Below, one piece after another: positions 1 through 9,025 of a DNA stretch of 64,000 bases. Position numbers and translations under genes: made by a program. Location: positions 806,001 through 870,000 of the forward strand of contig JAACMV010000003.1 in the NCBI GenBank assembly GCA_010909725.1. Reading direction: 5' to 3'. The notes beneath the pieces are model-generated. The model did not search any database and was not told the origin of the DNA. It saw only the letters and a program-made list of their open reading frames with translations. Each line of letters begins with the position of its first letter. The first letter of the stretch is position 1. The stretch comes from Picochlorum sp. 'celeri'. Lineage: Eukaryota; Chlorophyta; Trebouxiophyceae.

Positions 1-162
1 AGCTGCCCCAATTACTGATAATCCTACACACAATCCTACCCCTAATGCTGCCCAGTAATATGGAGAGATGTTTTGAAATAACCAGATCAACCACTGAATG
101 TCTAAAAACCAGGGCAGGTCTGAGCCCGAGTCGGTATCTGTTTCATTCCCTTGATACGGCAT
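1..162 (-). CDS. VMA16: V-type ATPase proteolipid subunit c'' (5' part, runs off window)
   Basis: First 54 codons of a gene whose 3' part lies left of the window. The ATG at 162 opens an acidic N-terminus, then DIQWLIWLFQNISPYYWAAL and GVGLCVGLSVIGAA. This matches the start of the V-ATPase c'' proteolipid (human ATP6V0B, yeast Vma16), in which an aromatic segment ending in SPxxW precedes the glycine-rich first helix of the c-ring and the VGAA/IGAA motif. The family forms the membrane rotor that pumps protons into vacuole, Golgi and endosomes. The ion-binding Glu lies beyond the window edge. It is transcribed divergently from RIC1 across about 350 bp. A plain c subunit is less likely because of the long N-terminal extension. 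Confidence 0.8.
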   Translation of the reverse strand, partial: MPYQGNETDTDSGSDLPWFLDIQWLIWLFQNISPYYWAALGVGLCVGLSVIGAA

Positions 163-512
163 AGTTTGGGAATAGATATCACTATCACTGCTATACCCTT
201 ATCTAATTGTACGTATAGACTTAAAAAAAGGCGATGAAACTGACTGGGTGGGATCAGGTGTACCTCTAGACTCCAGAAATACAGAATTCTCTCTGTAAAT
301 AGAACATTAGATATGATCATAATCACAGTCCTTCGCAATGGGCTATTTTGGTTGATGCATGTCGCAGAGGATGAGATACTTTAATTTCCTTGTTGTGTAA
401 CCACGTTGACATTGGAATGCCAATCGACAATGGTGGTATCGGGGGAATGGAAACCATGACAACTTTTTGAGTTTTTTCTTCATTCTGCGCTTGGATTGCT
501 ACGACAGTAACA
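163..512. promoter_or_regulatory. Divergent intergenic region, V-ATPase c'' / RIC1
   Basis: A 350 bp spacer between two divergently transcribed genes, so it must hold both promoters. Only short antisense or overlapping open frames without recognisable content occur here. I see no clear TATA box. Confidence 0.5.
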
Positions 513-3500
513 ATGGTGTATTTTGCATATGGATTTCCCAGTTCATTCAGGCTGGAGAGCGAGGCTGAAGTTGGAGGACAAGATCCAGAATCTCTTGGTA
601 AGACTGATACTCCAGGGGACGTTTCCACGACACGCCTGGTGTCCATGGGGTGGCCAGATAAAACGGATGATGATGTCGCTGTGCTGGTGACTACTCAAAC
701 GGTACAAGTGTGGAGTGGGGGGCAGAGCAGAGTCAAGCTTGGGGAGAGCAATGTGCCACTGCATACTGGTGACCAACTGGCAAAGGCCTTGTGCTGTGGA
801 GAGAAGAGCAGGGTGGCTGTTGTGAGTGAGCAAGGATCATTAATGGTGTTTGAGTATCGTTCTGGGGATGTGATGGAGTGGTCAGTGGAACTGGAGAGTC
901 CTTTGCATGCGTATGAGATTGTTCTTGTGCATCAGGAGTTGCTTGTGCAGACTGACGGAGCCTCGGAGGAAGGTGTTGTGGATATATGCGGGGATGGTGA
1001 TGTATTTGCAGTTGTGTTCCCTTCAGGGGATTTTCAGACGTATGATTGGTTCGGAAGATTGATTCATCGGCATTCTCCTTTGGAGAATAACAGTTTAATA
1101 CGCTATCTGAAGGAATTTGGAGTGAGTGCCATGTCTTCAATAGTATGCGTAGATTATTGTGCGGCAAGGAGGCTTGTTGCGATGGGGTTTGATAATGGAA
1201 TTGTACTGCTTGTTCATACTGTTTTGGGTGAGGCTATGATGGAAGAGAATATGGGGCAACAGGGTCTGTATAAAGTGGTATATGTGCCAAAGAAGAAGGA
1301 GGATGGTGGAGCATGTATTCTCTCGTTTCATCCAAAAGGGCAATATCTTGCTGTTGGTGTACACGCGGCGGATGTTGTGCTGGTGCATTTGGCACATGTG
1401 TTTGAAATGAAGGGTGACAATGATATGTCTGGAAACAATGTTCATGATGTCATGCATCAAGCCATCGCTGCGGATGTTGGATTGGAATCAAAAGTGCTTT
1501 CGCTGACAGGGTGGGGTCATCGGAGAAAGGAATTAGGCAAGGTATCATCGCTGGCGTGGTCTCCAGATGGAAAGGTACTTGCTGTCGGAAATAGAACTCG
1601 GGGTTTGACAGTGTGGACCACCCGAGGGTGTAAGATTCTTTGTACGATACCCTCGACATATAGGGATACTGCACTGCTTGGTGGAATGTCACCGAGGTTG
1701 TTGGAGACATCGTTCTCATCATCCCCGAGTGTTCCAATTCCGCGCATGGAATCGAAAGAGTCTCCAGATGTTCGAAAGAAAACTGAGGATACTGACGTTG
1801 GTGCTATTGGAGATGATGGTGTCGTGCATATGATTTGGTCTGTGGATGGAGGACATTTGCTAGTCCACGAGGCTGGATCTGATGTGTTCCATGACTTGAC
1901 ATTTGCCCACTGTTGTGACAGCCACGTTATACGTACATCGAATGCGCCGTTTTGTCGCAGTACCATGAGACTTCCAGATTCTGGAGTGGCAAATTTCTTC
2001 CTAATTGGCTCTGATAGATTGTTACTGATCACACCATCGGCCCATCTTTCCTCCGAGCCAGGCAGGAAAGATGGTGAAAAAGATGTGCCAGATCTCGTAG
2101 TTCAGCATGTGCGCGTTCCACAGCAATACTTGGATACAGGGTTTCCTTTGAAGTTGGCTAGTTTGAATCCCTCGGGTACAGATATAGTGGTATCTGGAAG
2201 CCAGGGAGCATGTGTATACCATGTCCTTCAGAAAAAATGGAGGGTATTTGGTGATGTGACGCAGGACAAAGCAATTCATGCCTGGCATCTTGGGTGGATA
2301 CATGATGATATTCTGGTCATCTGTGCAACTGTACGGGGTGCAAGAAATTCGCGACTACCAAATTCCAAGGCTGCATTATACTATTTTCCAAAACATTATT
2401 TGGATGCATCGTCACTGCTTGGGTTCACCGAACTCGATGATATTCCCATTTTATTTGATTGCTCAAATGGGCGTTTGTCTTTATTTTTCAAGTCTGGAAA
2501 GGTGCAAATAATGAATCATCGAGTCGAAAGCACCCGTGATCATCAGAATAATGTGCACAGTCTTGATGTGGAAGTTGAGTATGAGTTTGAGACAGAGGAG
2601 CAGTTAAGAACTCCTTTGCAATCCATGACTGTCATGAACAAGAGCAATAATCACGGACTATGGTGTGTCATGTTATCTGAATGTGGCGACCTATGGTGCC
2701 TTGATTTGGAAACAAAAGAATACATTTCACTCGCTGACAACATAGACTACTTCTGGGTACCTCACCTATGTGACGAAAAGCGCCAGGATGTCCTCCCAAG
2801 GAACATTGAAATTCCTTGGTGGACATATGGAGAAGGTGGGATGAAACTGTGGTTTGATACGCAGATGTTAGATTCTGGGGAACACTTCTCTGATGGTGAT
2901 CCAGAACTCGGCTTTGATCCAGAAGTATTGCCCATTGGAGTATCACTGGAGGAAGTATCGATAGTTGGATTAATGCATCGAGTACATAGAAAGTATACTT
3001 ACTTTTCAGGCGGTGTATCCACTGAATTTACGCCGTTGCCAGAGAGCCAGCCTGTATTGGCGTGTATGCTTCGCCGATTGCTTCGTAAGGATAGGTTCAA
3101 AGATGCCCTGGCCCTTGCAGACATGTATTCGCATCGCCCACATTTTTCAAGATCTTTAGAATGGCTTTTATTTACTGCATTAGATGCGAATGAAAACCAA
3201 CAGATCAAGAATGGTTTGGACAAAAATGATGCTGGATCTGATTTGTTGAAAAGTGCAGAACTGTTGTCCCACTTTCCACAATCAGCAGAGTTGGTGGTCT
3301 CTGTGGCTAGGAAAACAGAAGCTGAATTGTGGCCGCCTTTGTTCCAGGCATCTGGATCTCCAATAACTTTGAGTGAAAACCTGTTGCGAGATGGTGCCTT
3401 GGAGCACGCAGCTTGCTGCCTTTTGATCATTAACGAGGTGTTTGGTCAATCTGAGGCATCATCCATGGCACTAAAAATCCTCAAAAGTGCCCTTTCGGTA

Positions 3501-4271
3501 TCAAAGTATACATTGTCTGCTGATTTATTGCGATTCTTGGCTCCCGATCAAGACATTGAAGGGCATCAGGAAGCAACTAGGAAAAGCAATGTTCAAGCCA
3601 GCTCTGACAAAGGCCCAGGCTATCTTGGATGGCTGTGGCAAATGGTCGCTCCCACCGAGGCTCCTACTGGCAATAAAATGCCCATTGAAAATTCGACGGA
3701 CATCGATGACACAACTGAAGATATTGGGATGGAGAGGACATTGCACGAATCTTGGAAAATTTCCACAGATGATCCAAAATATCTCGATCCCCCTATAGAT
3801 GCATGGAGGACTTTGGCTAGGCAGGCATGGAGACTGCTTGACTCTGGAAATATCAAAGAACTGGCTGTGTTTGACAAGGCAATGAAGGGCTTATTTGGTG
3901 GACTGAGTGCGCTCTTTAAGACGACAAAGTCCCTGCATCCGACTTCTCTTGGTCACACAACTCCCTCATCATCCATGATTGCCTCGGCTCTTTTTGTTGT
4001 TAGCAACGAGCTCGCCTCAGCACAGAACGAGCTAGAGCTCATTCCAGATTTACTGCAGTCACTTTTAGATTCAGGGAACATCAATTACGCAATTGCGCTG
4101 GCTATAGTTGCGAATGAACATGCCGTGACCACCAAATTCTGTGCAGAGAACAAAAAGGTTTGGGAATCTCTTGCCACACTCATTGCCAATGATGTCCACC
4201 TTTGCGCATTCACAAGTGTTCTCCAATCAGCAGCTCTGCCTCATTCCCTTGCAAGGACATTCACAATCTAA
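513..4271 (+). CDS. RIC1: RIC1 homologue, subunit of the Ric1-Rgp1 guanine nucleotide exchange factor
   Basis: Single-exon gene, 1252 residues. In yeast and animals RIC1 pairs with RGP1 to activate Ypt6/Rab6 at the Golgi for endosome-to-Golgi retrieval. The N-terminus (MVYFAYGFPSSFRLE) has the family's short YF-x-x-G-x-P opening. Residues about 50-420 form WD40-like blades, for example ILSFHPKGQYLAVGV and SLAWSPDGKVLAVG. The C-terminal RIC1 domain begins near residue 840 (PVLACMLRRLLRKDRFKDAL) and includes SVARKTEAELWPPLF, close to the ARKTEYALW motif of human RIC1. The C-terminal third is rich in helix-forming residues. Length fits plant RIC1 (about 1100-1250). The ATG at 513 is the first and aligns with the family start. 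No frameshift is seen over 3.7 kb, a useful contrast with the 49-55 kb region. Confidence 0.9.
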   Translation: MVYFAYGFPSSFRLESEAEVGGQDPESLGKTDTPGDVSTTRLVSMGWPDKTDDDVAVLVTTQTVQVWSGGQSRVKLGESNVPLHTGDQLAKALCCGEKSRVAVVSEQGSLMVFEYRSGDVMEWSVELESPLHAYEIVLVHQELLVQTDGASEEGVVDICGDGDVFAVVFPSGDFQTYDWFGRLIHRHSPLENNSLIRYLKEFGVSAMSSIVCVDYCAARRLVAMGFDNGIVLLVHTVLGEAMMEENMGQQGLYKVVYVPKKKEDGGACILSFHPKGQYLAVGVHAADVVLVHLAHVFEMKGDNDMSGNNVHDVMHQAIAADVGLESKVLSLTGWGHRRKELGKVSSLAWSPDGKVLAVGNRTRGLTVWTTRGCKILCTIPSTYRDTALLGGMSPRLLETSFSSSPSVPIPRMESKESPDVRKKTEDTDVGAIGDDGVVHMIWSVDGGHLLVHEAGSDVFHDLTFAHCCDSHVIRTSNAPFCRSTMRLPDSGVANFFLIGSDRLLLITPSAHLSSEPGRKDGEKDVPDLVVQHVRVPQQYLDTGFPLKLASLNPSGTDIVVSGSQGACVYHVLQKKWRVFGDVTQDKAIHAWHLGWIHDDILVICATVRGARNSRLPNSKAALYYFPKHYLDASSLLGFTELDDIPILFDCSNGRLSLFFKSGKVQIMNHRVESTRDHQNNVHSLDVEVEYEFETEEQLRTPLQSMTVMNKSNNHGLWCVMLSECGDLWCLDLETKEYISLADNIDYFWVPHLCDEKRQDVLPRNIEIPWWTYGEGGMKLWFDTQMLDSGEHFSDGDPELGFDPEVLPIGVSLEEVSIVGLMHRVHRKYTYFSGGVSTEFTPLPESQPVLACMLRRLLRKDRFKDALALADMYSHRPHFSRSLEWLLFTALDANENQQIKNGLDKNDAGSDLLKSAELLSHFPQSAELVVSVARKTEAELWPPLFQASGSPITLSENLLRDGALEHAACCLLIINEVFGQSEASSMALKILKSALSVSKYTLSADLLRFLAPDQDIEGHQEATRKSNVQASSDKGPGYLGWLWQMVAPTEAPTGNKMPIENSTDIDDTTEDIGMERTLHESWKISTDDPKYLDPPIDAWRTLARQAWRLLDSGNIKELAVFDKAMKGLFGGLSALFKTTKSLHPTSLGHTTPSSSMIASALFVVSNELASAQNELELIPDLLQSLLDSGNINYAIALAIVANEHAVTTKFCAENKKVWESLATLIANDVHLCAFTSVLQSAALPHSLARTFTI

Positions 4272-4627
4272 ATGCAATACTTCAAATATAGATAGATAGA
4301 GTGTCTTACACAAAATGTAAAAATTGAGTGTTTTCTGTATGGCATGAAAATGTTTCAGCTCTTTCTCAGGGACAACAGATGATGCCAGGATGCTGACAAC
4401 AATCCTGCAGATGTGAAAATTCCCTCGTTCCAGTTTTCTGATTTCTCCTTGCATCCATTTTGCTTTAACAAGTCCCCGATATCAAACATGGATCATTTCT
4501 TTCCTTCTTTAAAAATTTAAAACCATCTTGAAAATGTATGGCTTGACCAAGCACGTCCTCTGCTTGGTGCACAGATTGCATGCGTTTCTGTAAAGTAAAG
4601 CGTTGCAAAACAGATGCATTCGTAATT
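4272..4627. other. Intergenic, convergent 3' regions
   Basis: A+T-rich spacer between the converging RIC1 and AGPase-like genes. It presumably holds both 3' ends; no ORF of note. Confidence 0.4.
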
Positions 4628-6265
4628 TTATACACGCGTTCCATCTGGTATTACTGCATGCTTCAATATGACCACGATTCCATCCTGTATCATGTATCCC
4701 TTCTCTGAGCAGTCAGCCTCTTGAACACCTCTCTCATTGGTAATAACACTGTTATCACCAATATAGGCATTTTCGTCCACAATACATCCTTTGAGTGTAA
4801 CATTCTGGCCGACACCGAATATTGGCTCTCCATCCTTTTTGGCTTGTTGCCTCAAATCTTCATTCATCCACATTGGACTCCCCAGCACAAGCGTGTCTTC
4901 AACAACAGAACCCTCGCCAATCAGGACACGTTCACCAATAATACTGTTCCTCACATGGCAATCAACCAGGACGCATCCGTCCCCAAGGATTGACTCATCA
5001 ACGTGGACAGTTCCCTGGAGTCTGGCAGGAGGCAGCATCTTTCCTCTTGTAGAAACAGATCCATCAACCTCGAAAAACTTTATTGGCGCATCTTGTGATG
5101 TCAGAGCCAAATTTGCATCATAATAGTCTTTCAATGTCGAGACGTCCTGCCAGTAACCTTGGTGTTCATACGTGTAAACTCTCTGATTTTTTGCCAGGGC
5201 TGTAGGTATGACATGGTGCCCAATATGCGTCATATGCTCAGCTTTTGCAGGATCCAATAAATTGAACAACGCTTCTCTCTTGAACACATACACACCCATA
5301 TTCACCAAAATCTCACCATCTTTTTGCTCGTGAGCAGCAGATGCAAGTGACGCATCATCAGGCTTCTCGTGGAACCCAGTGACACGCCCAAACTGATCTG
5401 CAGACAGCACACCCTTTGAGCGTGCTTTATCTCCTCTCACATAATGACTGCAAATAGTGATATCAGCATTCTTCATACGATGAAATCCCACCACTTTCGA
5501 CACATCCATGTTGTACATTGCTGATCCCGACAAAATCACATAGTCACTTGCAGGAGCAACCCCTCTATTCTCATCTTCCAGAGAATCGAGGTTTCTCCTG
5601 ATAGCATCAGCACTTCCTTTATACCATTCGCTTCCACCAATAGTTTGCTGGGCAGTCAACACGTCCACCCAACCACTGTTCCTACCACCAAGACCCATTG
5701 GAGGATATGAGGCAGCAATATGCGAATGCAACCCATGCGACTGAAACTGAGTCAAAATGTACACCTTATTAATCCCTGACTTTAAGCAGTTATTGATGGG
5801 AACATCAATCAACGACATGCAGGACCCAATGGGCACTGCAGGCATGGCCCTGTTCTTTGTCAAGGGGTTGTTGGTCTCACCCCCGGCCAGAACAACTGCA
5901 CGCGTCGATCTCGCCATATCCCCATGCTCAACCCCATACAAGTATGCATCCTGTTTGTTCTCACGCTCGAGCACATCAGCCAGGAGCTCCTCCTGCTCAC
6001 TCATCAGTCCCACAGCATCTTCCCGAACAACATCATCAGTAATCACTGCATGTCCATTCAAATTGCTCGTCGTACTCTTGTGCGAATACGACATTTTAGA
6101 ACCCTTCTTGCTCGTCATCCTCAGGCCACTCTTTGCGGTGCCATCATCTGAAAAGGGTTGACCACCAACATGACACACAGTTGTTGTCCTCCTCGTGCCT
6201 ACTTGTACGGACCAAGGGATGCTCCCCTGTCCGTGCGATACCCTTTTTGCTGCCAAACCAAGCAT
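4628..6265 (-). CDS. ADP-glucose pyrophosphorylase-like protein, catalytic residues lost
   Basis: 545 residues. Family: glucose-1-phosphate adenylyltransferase, the committed step of plastid or cyanobacterial starch/glycogen synthesis. Residues 1-120 are an extension rich in Ser, Thr, Arg and Lys that could include a plastid transit peptide. A nucleotidyltransferase fold follows (about 122-385, with PAVPIG, INKVYILTQFQSHGLHSHIA, ADAIRRNL and the EKP sugar-phosphate motif), then a left-handed beta-helix (about 420-545) ending HAVIPDGTRV. Key positions are changed. The GGGxGTRLxPLTxxRAKP nucleotide loop reads AGGETNNPLTKNRAMP, losing GTRL and the Lys, and the catalytic GDHLYRMD reads GSAMYNMD, so Asp becomes Ser. 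It is therefore probably a non-catalytic or regulatory subunit, or has a new role. The reading frame is intact, which argues against a dead gene. Confidence 0.85.
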   Translation of the reverse strand: MLGLAAKRVSHGQGSIPWSVQVGTRRTTTVCHVGGQPFSDDGTAKSGLRMTSKKGSKMSYSHKSTTSNLNGHAVITDDVVREDAVGLMSEQEELLADVLERENKQDAYLYGVEHGDMARSTRAVVLAGGETNNPLTKNRAMPAVPIGSCMSLIDVPINNCLKSGINKVYILTQFQSHGLHSHIAASYPPMGLGGRNSGWVDVLTAQQTIGGSEWYKGSADAIRRNLDSLEDENRGVAPASDYVILSGSAMYNMDVSKVVGFHRMKNADITICSHYVRGDKARSKGVLSADQFGRVTGFHEKPDDASLASAAHEQKDGEILVNMGVYVFKREALFNLLDPAKAEHMTHIGHHVIPTALAKNQRVYTYEHQGYWQDVSTLKDYYDANLALTSQDAPIKFFEVDGSVSTRGKMLPPARLQGTVHVDESILGDGCVLVDCHVRNSIIGERVLIGEGSVVEDTLVLGSPMWMNEDLRQQAKKDGEPIFGVGQNVTLKGCIVDENAYIGDNSVITNERGVQEADCSEKGYMIQDGIVVILKHAVIPDGTRV

Positions 6266-6780
6266 TATAGCCTTACTGTGTATGAGAAATCGAAATCCAA
6301 CGACACCGAAAAATAAAAAATTGTGCTGTGAGTCGTGTCGTCAAAATGAAAACGCTGATGTGAAAATTGCGCTAAATCCTATATTCTCCACCTCGTTGTG
6401 AAATGAAAGTTTCTGAAACTACTCTTGGGGACAGAGATTCCCCCAGCAACGATGAAAAATGGTGTCCAGACCGAGACAGTCACAGGCGTGATCAACCAAT
6501 GACTCGAAAACTCTCGTGACTGCACAATAGTCCCAACAGGCTCAAATACCACTGCAGTATTACAATAATGAAATGATACAAACCCCAACGATGCAGGCCA
6601 AGGGGCTACTAACGCAAACGCGATGCCGAATGCAGATGATGCAGTAGATACGAATTGGATCGTATCTAATTACATGGACAGTAGCGTCCCATCAAGCAAT
6701 GCAGTGGATGGTGTACAGGAAGGATAGAAGCGTGCGATTTTTTAATTTTTTAAATATCTAAACTTTAGACCATGGATACT
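6266..6780. other. Intergenic region upstream of the AGPase-like gene
   Basis: 515 bp between the 5' end of the AGPase-like gene and the 3' end of RPL12, both on the minus strand. Short frames exist on both strands (for example plus strand 6403-6519 and 6623-6727) but I could not join them convincingly. It must contain the AGPase-like promoter. Confidence 0.35.
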
Positions 6781-7281
6781 CTACTCATCAGCAATGACAA
6801 TGTCACCGGAATCAATCTGCTCCTGAATCTCTCTAGGGTCTTGGTTCTCAACGGTGCAGCCTACAGAGACGCACGTGCCTAAGATTTCCTTGCAGGTTCC
6901 AGAGAAGGTGGCCGCGCATGATCTGTCTCTCATGATGCGGGCAATTTCCTTCACATCTTCGAGAGAAATATTACCATCGTGAGGAACGTTAGGATTCTTT
7001 TTTCTGTCTCTTGGTGGCTCCTTGAGGGCACGGATAACCAAAGCTCCTGCAGATGGAACAACAGACACCTTGGCCTGTCTGTTCTGCACAGTCAATTTGA
7101 CTGTGACACGGAGACCCTTCCACTCCTTGGCAGTCTGCTTGGCAATGTCTTCTCCAATCTTCTTTGGAGAGAGACCCAATGGACCAATCTTTGGAGCTAA
7201 AGAGGATGCGGCACCGACCTCTCCTCCGGTGGCACGCACAAATACCTCGAGAACCTCGTTTGGATCAAACTTTGGAGGCAT
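6781..7281 (-). CDS. RPL12: 60S ribosomal protein L12 (uL11)
   Basis: 166 residues, single exon, full length for eukaryotic L12. It binds the GTPase-associated centre of 25S rRNA at the base of the P-stalk in the cytosolic large subunit. Diagnostic segments: [20 protein letters not shown] at the start (family [11 protein letters not shown]), [23 protein letters not shown] and [11 protein letters not shown]. The ATG is at 7281. No intron, although ribosomal protein genes often carry one. Confidence 0.97.
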   Translation of the reverse strand: MPPKFDPNEVLEVFVRATGGEVGAASSLAPKIGPLGLSPKKIGEDIAKQTAKEWKGLRVTVKLTVQNRQAKVSVVPSAGALVIRALKEPPRDRKKNPNVPHDGNISLEDVKEIARIMRDRSCAATFSGTCKEILGTCVSVGCTVENQDPREIQEQIDSGDIVIADE

Positions 7282-7356
7282 CTTTCAGCTGAATTTATAA
7301 ATACCTGAAGATTAAAAACTAATAGAGTCAGTATTATCGATATACATCACTCTGTG

Positions 7357-7735
7357 TCAATGTTGAAAGATTGGCGACGCCATGGCACGCTGGTCTCGTG
7401 TTCTGGCTTCGTATGGGCCACGATCCGTCTCATCATTCTCATATCTTTTTTTAATGCAGTTTTTTAATGCCATGCATTCAGCATCGGTATAAAAATCACG
7501 AGTCTGCGTCGGCTGGTTCATGGCCTGCCGCCAACAGGGCTCCTCATTCTTCCTCGACACGTATGGCATCGCCAAGATACGAGGATGCTTATGTTATCAT
7601 GCGTTTTGAACTGTTAAACAGTACCCATTCAGCGTATATGCCTCCCTGTGGATGCTCAGGAGGTACGCGAAAGACAAGAACGCCGCCCGAGAGTGAAGCC
7701 GTCTGAACACAATCCTGCTGCCACGGGTGTGCCAT
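7357..7735 (-). CDS. Small hypothetical protein, probably two exons
   Basis: Exons 7735-7667 and 7587-7357 can be joined in phase 0 across a 79 bp interval with a GTACC donor and an AAG acceptor, giving about 99 residues. The longer second exon encodes NEEPCWRQAMNQPTQTRDFY then AECMALKNCIKKRYEND, a basic/acidic sequence with three cysteines. I do not recognise a family. The intron size matches others in the window, which is the main support; without the splice the second frame has no convincing ATG before residue MPYVS. Same strand as RPL12, just upstream of it. Confidence 0.4.
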
Positions 7736-8223
7736 TGGTATGCAGATTCGACGTACCTTTACTATGTAGTAATTGAAATACAATTAACTGATTGGCAGTA
7801 GGGCTACAGAGGCTTGATATAGTGTAGAATCCGTCGAAGGAATGTGTCTCATGCTGGTCCAATCAGAAGACGAGTTTGATGGGGGAGAGACGTCGTTTCC
7901 ATCTTGAAGAGGTTAGCCCATCAACCAGTTGTCTGGACGGGTGATTCAAAGTATTGCCCGTGAAAGACCATAACAACACTGTGTCAAAGCGCTGTTCTCT
8001 ATGTTATTTGTTTTTCACGTTTGTTATTGTGTCAATATCGTCTTTTATGTCTGTTGATGTGCGCGTGAGGCGTATTTGGTCATACCTTTTTGTTTTGAAA
8101 GGCTCTTGAGTGAAAAAACGGCAGGGTATTTTCCGTCCTTTTCGTAGGTTCAGACTGTTTTTGGTGACACGAGGTGCCATTTTAATTTTTTTTGAAAGAA
8201 TAGACGCGTGCCTGTGAGCGAAT
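7736..8223. promoter_or_regulatory. Divergent intergenic region before the LisH gene
   Basis: About 490 bp between the minus-strand small gene and the plus-strand LisH gene. No recognisable coding content or RNA gene seen; presumed promoter region. Confidence 0.3.
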
Positions 8224-8934
8224 ATGAGCCCAGGCCCGAGCCAGAGTTCTGGCAAAGGGGCAGAGAATGTCTCCAAAGGGGCTTTGACGAGCAATGAAGT
8301 CAACTTTTTAGTATACAGATACTTGCTGGAGTCGGGATTTGGTCATGCAGCATTTGTGTTTGGATGTGAGAGTGATGTGGATAGAATCGATATAGATGGC
8401 AAGGATGTGCCAGTGGGGGCTTTGGTGAGTTTTGTGCAAAAGGGATTTCAGATGATGGAGTTGGAGGCGAATTTGAATGCTAGCGGGAATGATGTGTACG
8501 GTAAATATGTACAGTTTACTGCGGATGATATACTGACGAAAGACTTGTCTGAACTGAGGGAAATTGCAAAAGAGATTCAGGATGAGGAGGAAGAATGTGA
8601 AGATGAGGAAGAGGACACCAAAGGTGTCGCGTCGCGAGCTGTGCTGCCTCCGTTGGATGTCGATGAAGCAGATGCAAACAAATCCAAGGTAGAGGAAGCT
8701 CCAGTTGTGAAGGAGGAAGAATCTGGTAGGCCAGCATCCTTGCATCATGATGCCATGGATGTTGATCAATCGCCAGAAAAGAATGAAGAACAAGGCGATG
8801 GCATCAACCCAGTAGATTCTGAGAAAAGTAAAGTAGTCGAGGTAGATCATGGGGCAGAAATGGCAGCTCCTGACGCGGATGGTTTGCAACCTGATGCAGG
8901 AGGGGGTCAGAGCACTGGTTCACTACAGCAATAG
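8224..8934 (+). CDS. LisH-domain protein resembling the N-terminus of TBL1/HOS15, WD40 propeller absent
   Basis: 236 residues, one exon. Residues about 22-110 closely follow the LisH plus F-box-like N-terminus of TBL1/TBLR1/HOS15 (TSNEVNFLVYRYLLESGFGH, then VPVGALVSFVQKGFQMMELE). In the family this part tetramerises and recruits histone deacetylase co-repressors, while a C-terminal eight-blade WD40 propeller binds histones or targets. Here the rest (about 115-236) is acidic low complexity (EDEEEDT, VKEEESG, MDVDQSPEK) and ends at a stop. The next gene begins 90 bp later on the other strand, leaving no room for WD40 exons. It could be a natural dominant or adaptor form, or a split family member. 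Confidence 0.8.
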   Translation: MSPGPSQSSGKGAENVSKGALTSNEVNFLVYRYLLESGFGHAAFVFGCESDVDRIDIDGKDVPVGALVSFVQKGFQMMELEANLNASGNDVYGKYVQFTADDILTKDLSELREIAKEIQDEEEECEDEEEDTKGVASRAVLPPLDVDEADANKSKVEEAPVVKEEESGRPASLHHDAMDVDQSPEKNEEQGDGINPVDSEKSKVVEVDHGAEMAAPDADGLQPDAGGGQSTGSLQQ

Positions 8935-9025
8935 AAAATAATAATTCATTGACTTGCGTGTGAAAATTTGACTTGACGTATATAATGTAAGAATTGTCTT
9001 TTTTTAAATCTATATATACATGGTT

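Noticed and set aside
6379..6664. Open hydrophobic minus-strand frame extending to about 6664
   Set aside because: No ATG, no clear acceptor, and no family resemblance; overlaps the alternative plus-strand candidate.
6403..6727. Small plus-strand gene (frames 6403-6519 and 6623-6727, with a TACTAAC-like branch site at 6606)
   Set aside because: No donor/acceptor pair gave a convincing join in phase; composition alone is not enough.
8004..8303. 99-codon minus-strand frame upstream of the LisH gene
   Set aside because: Overlaps the LisH coding start and has no recognisable content.
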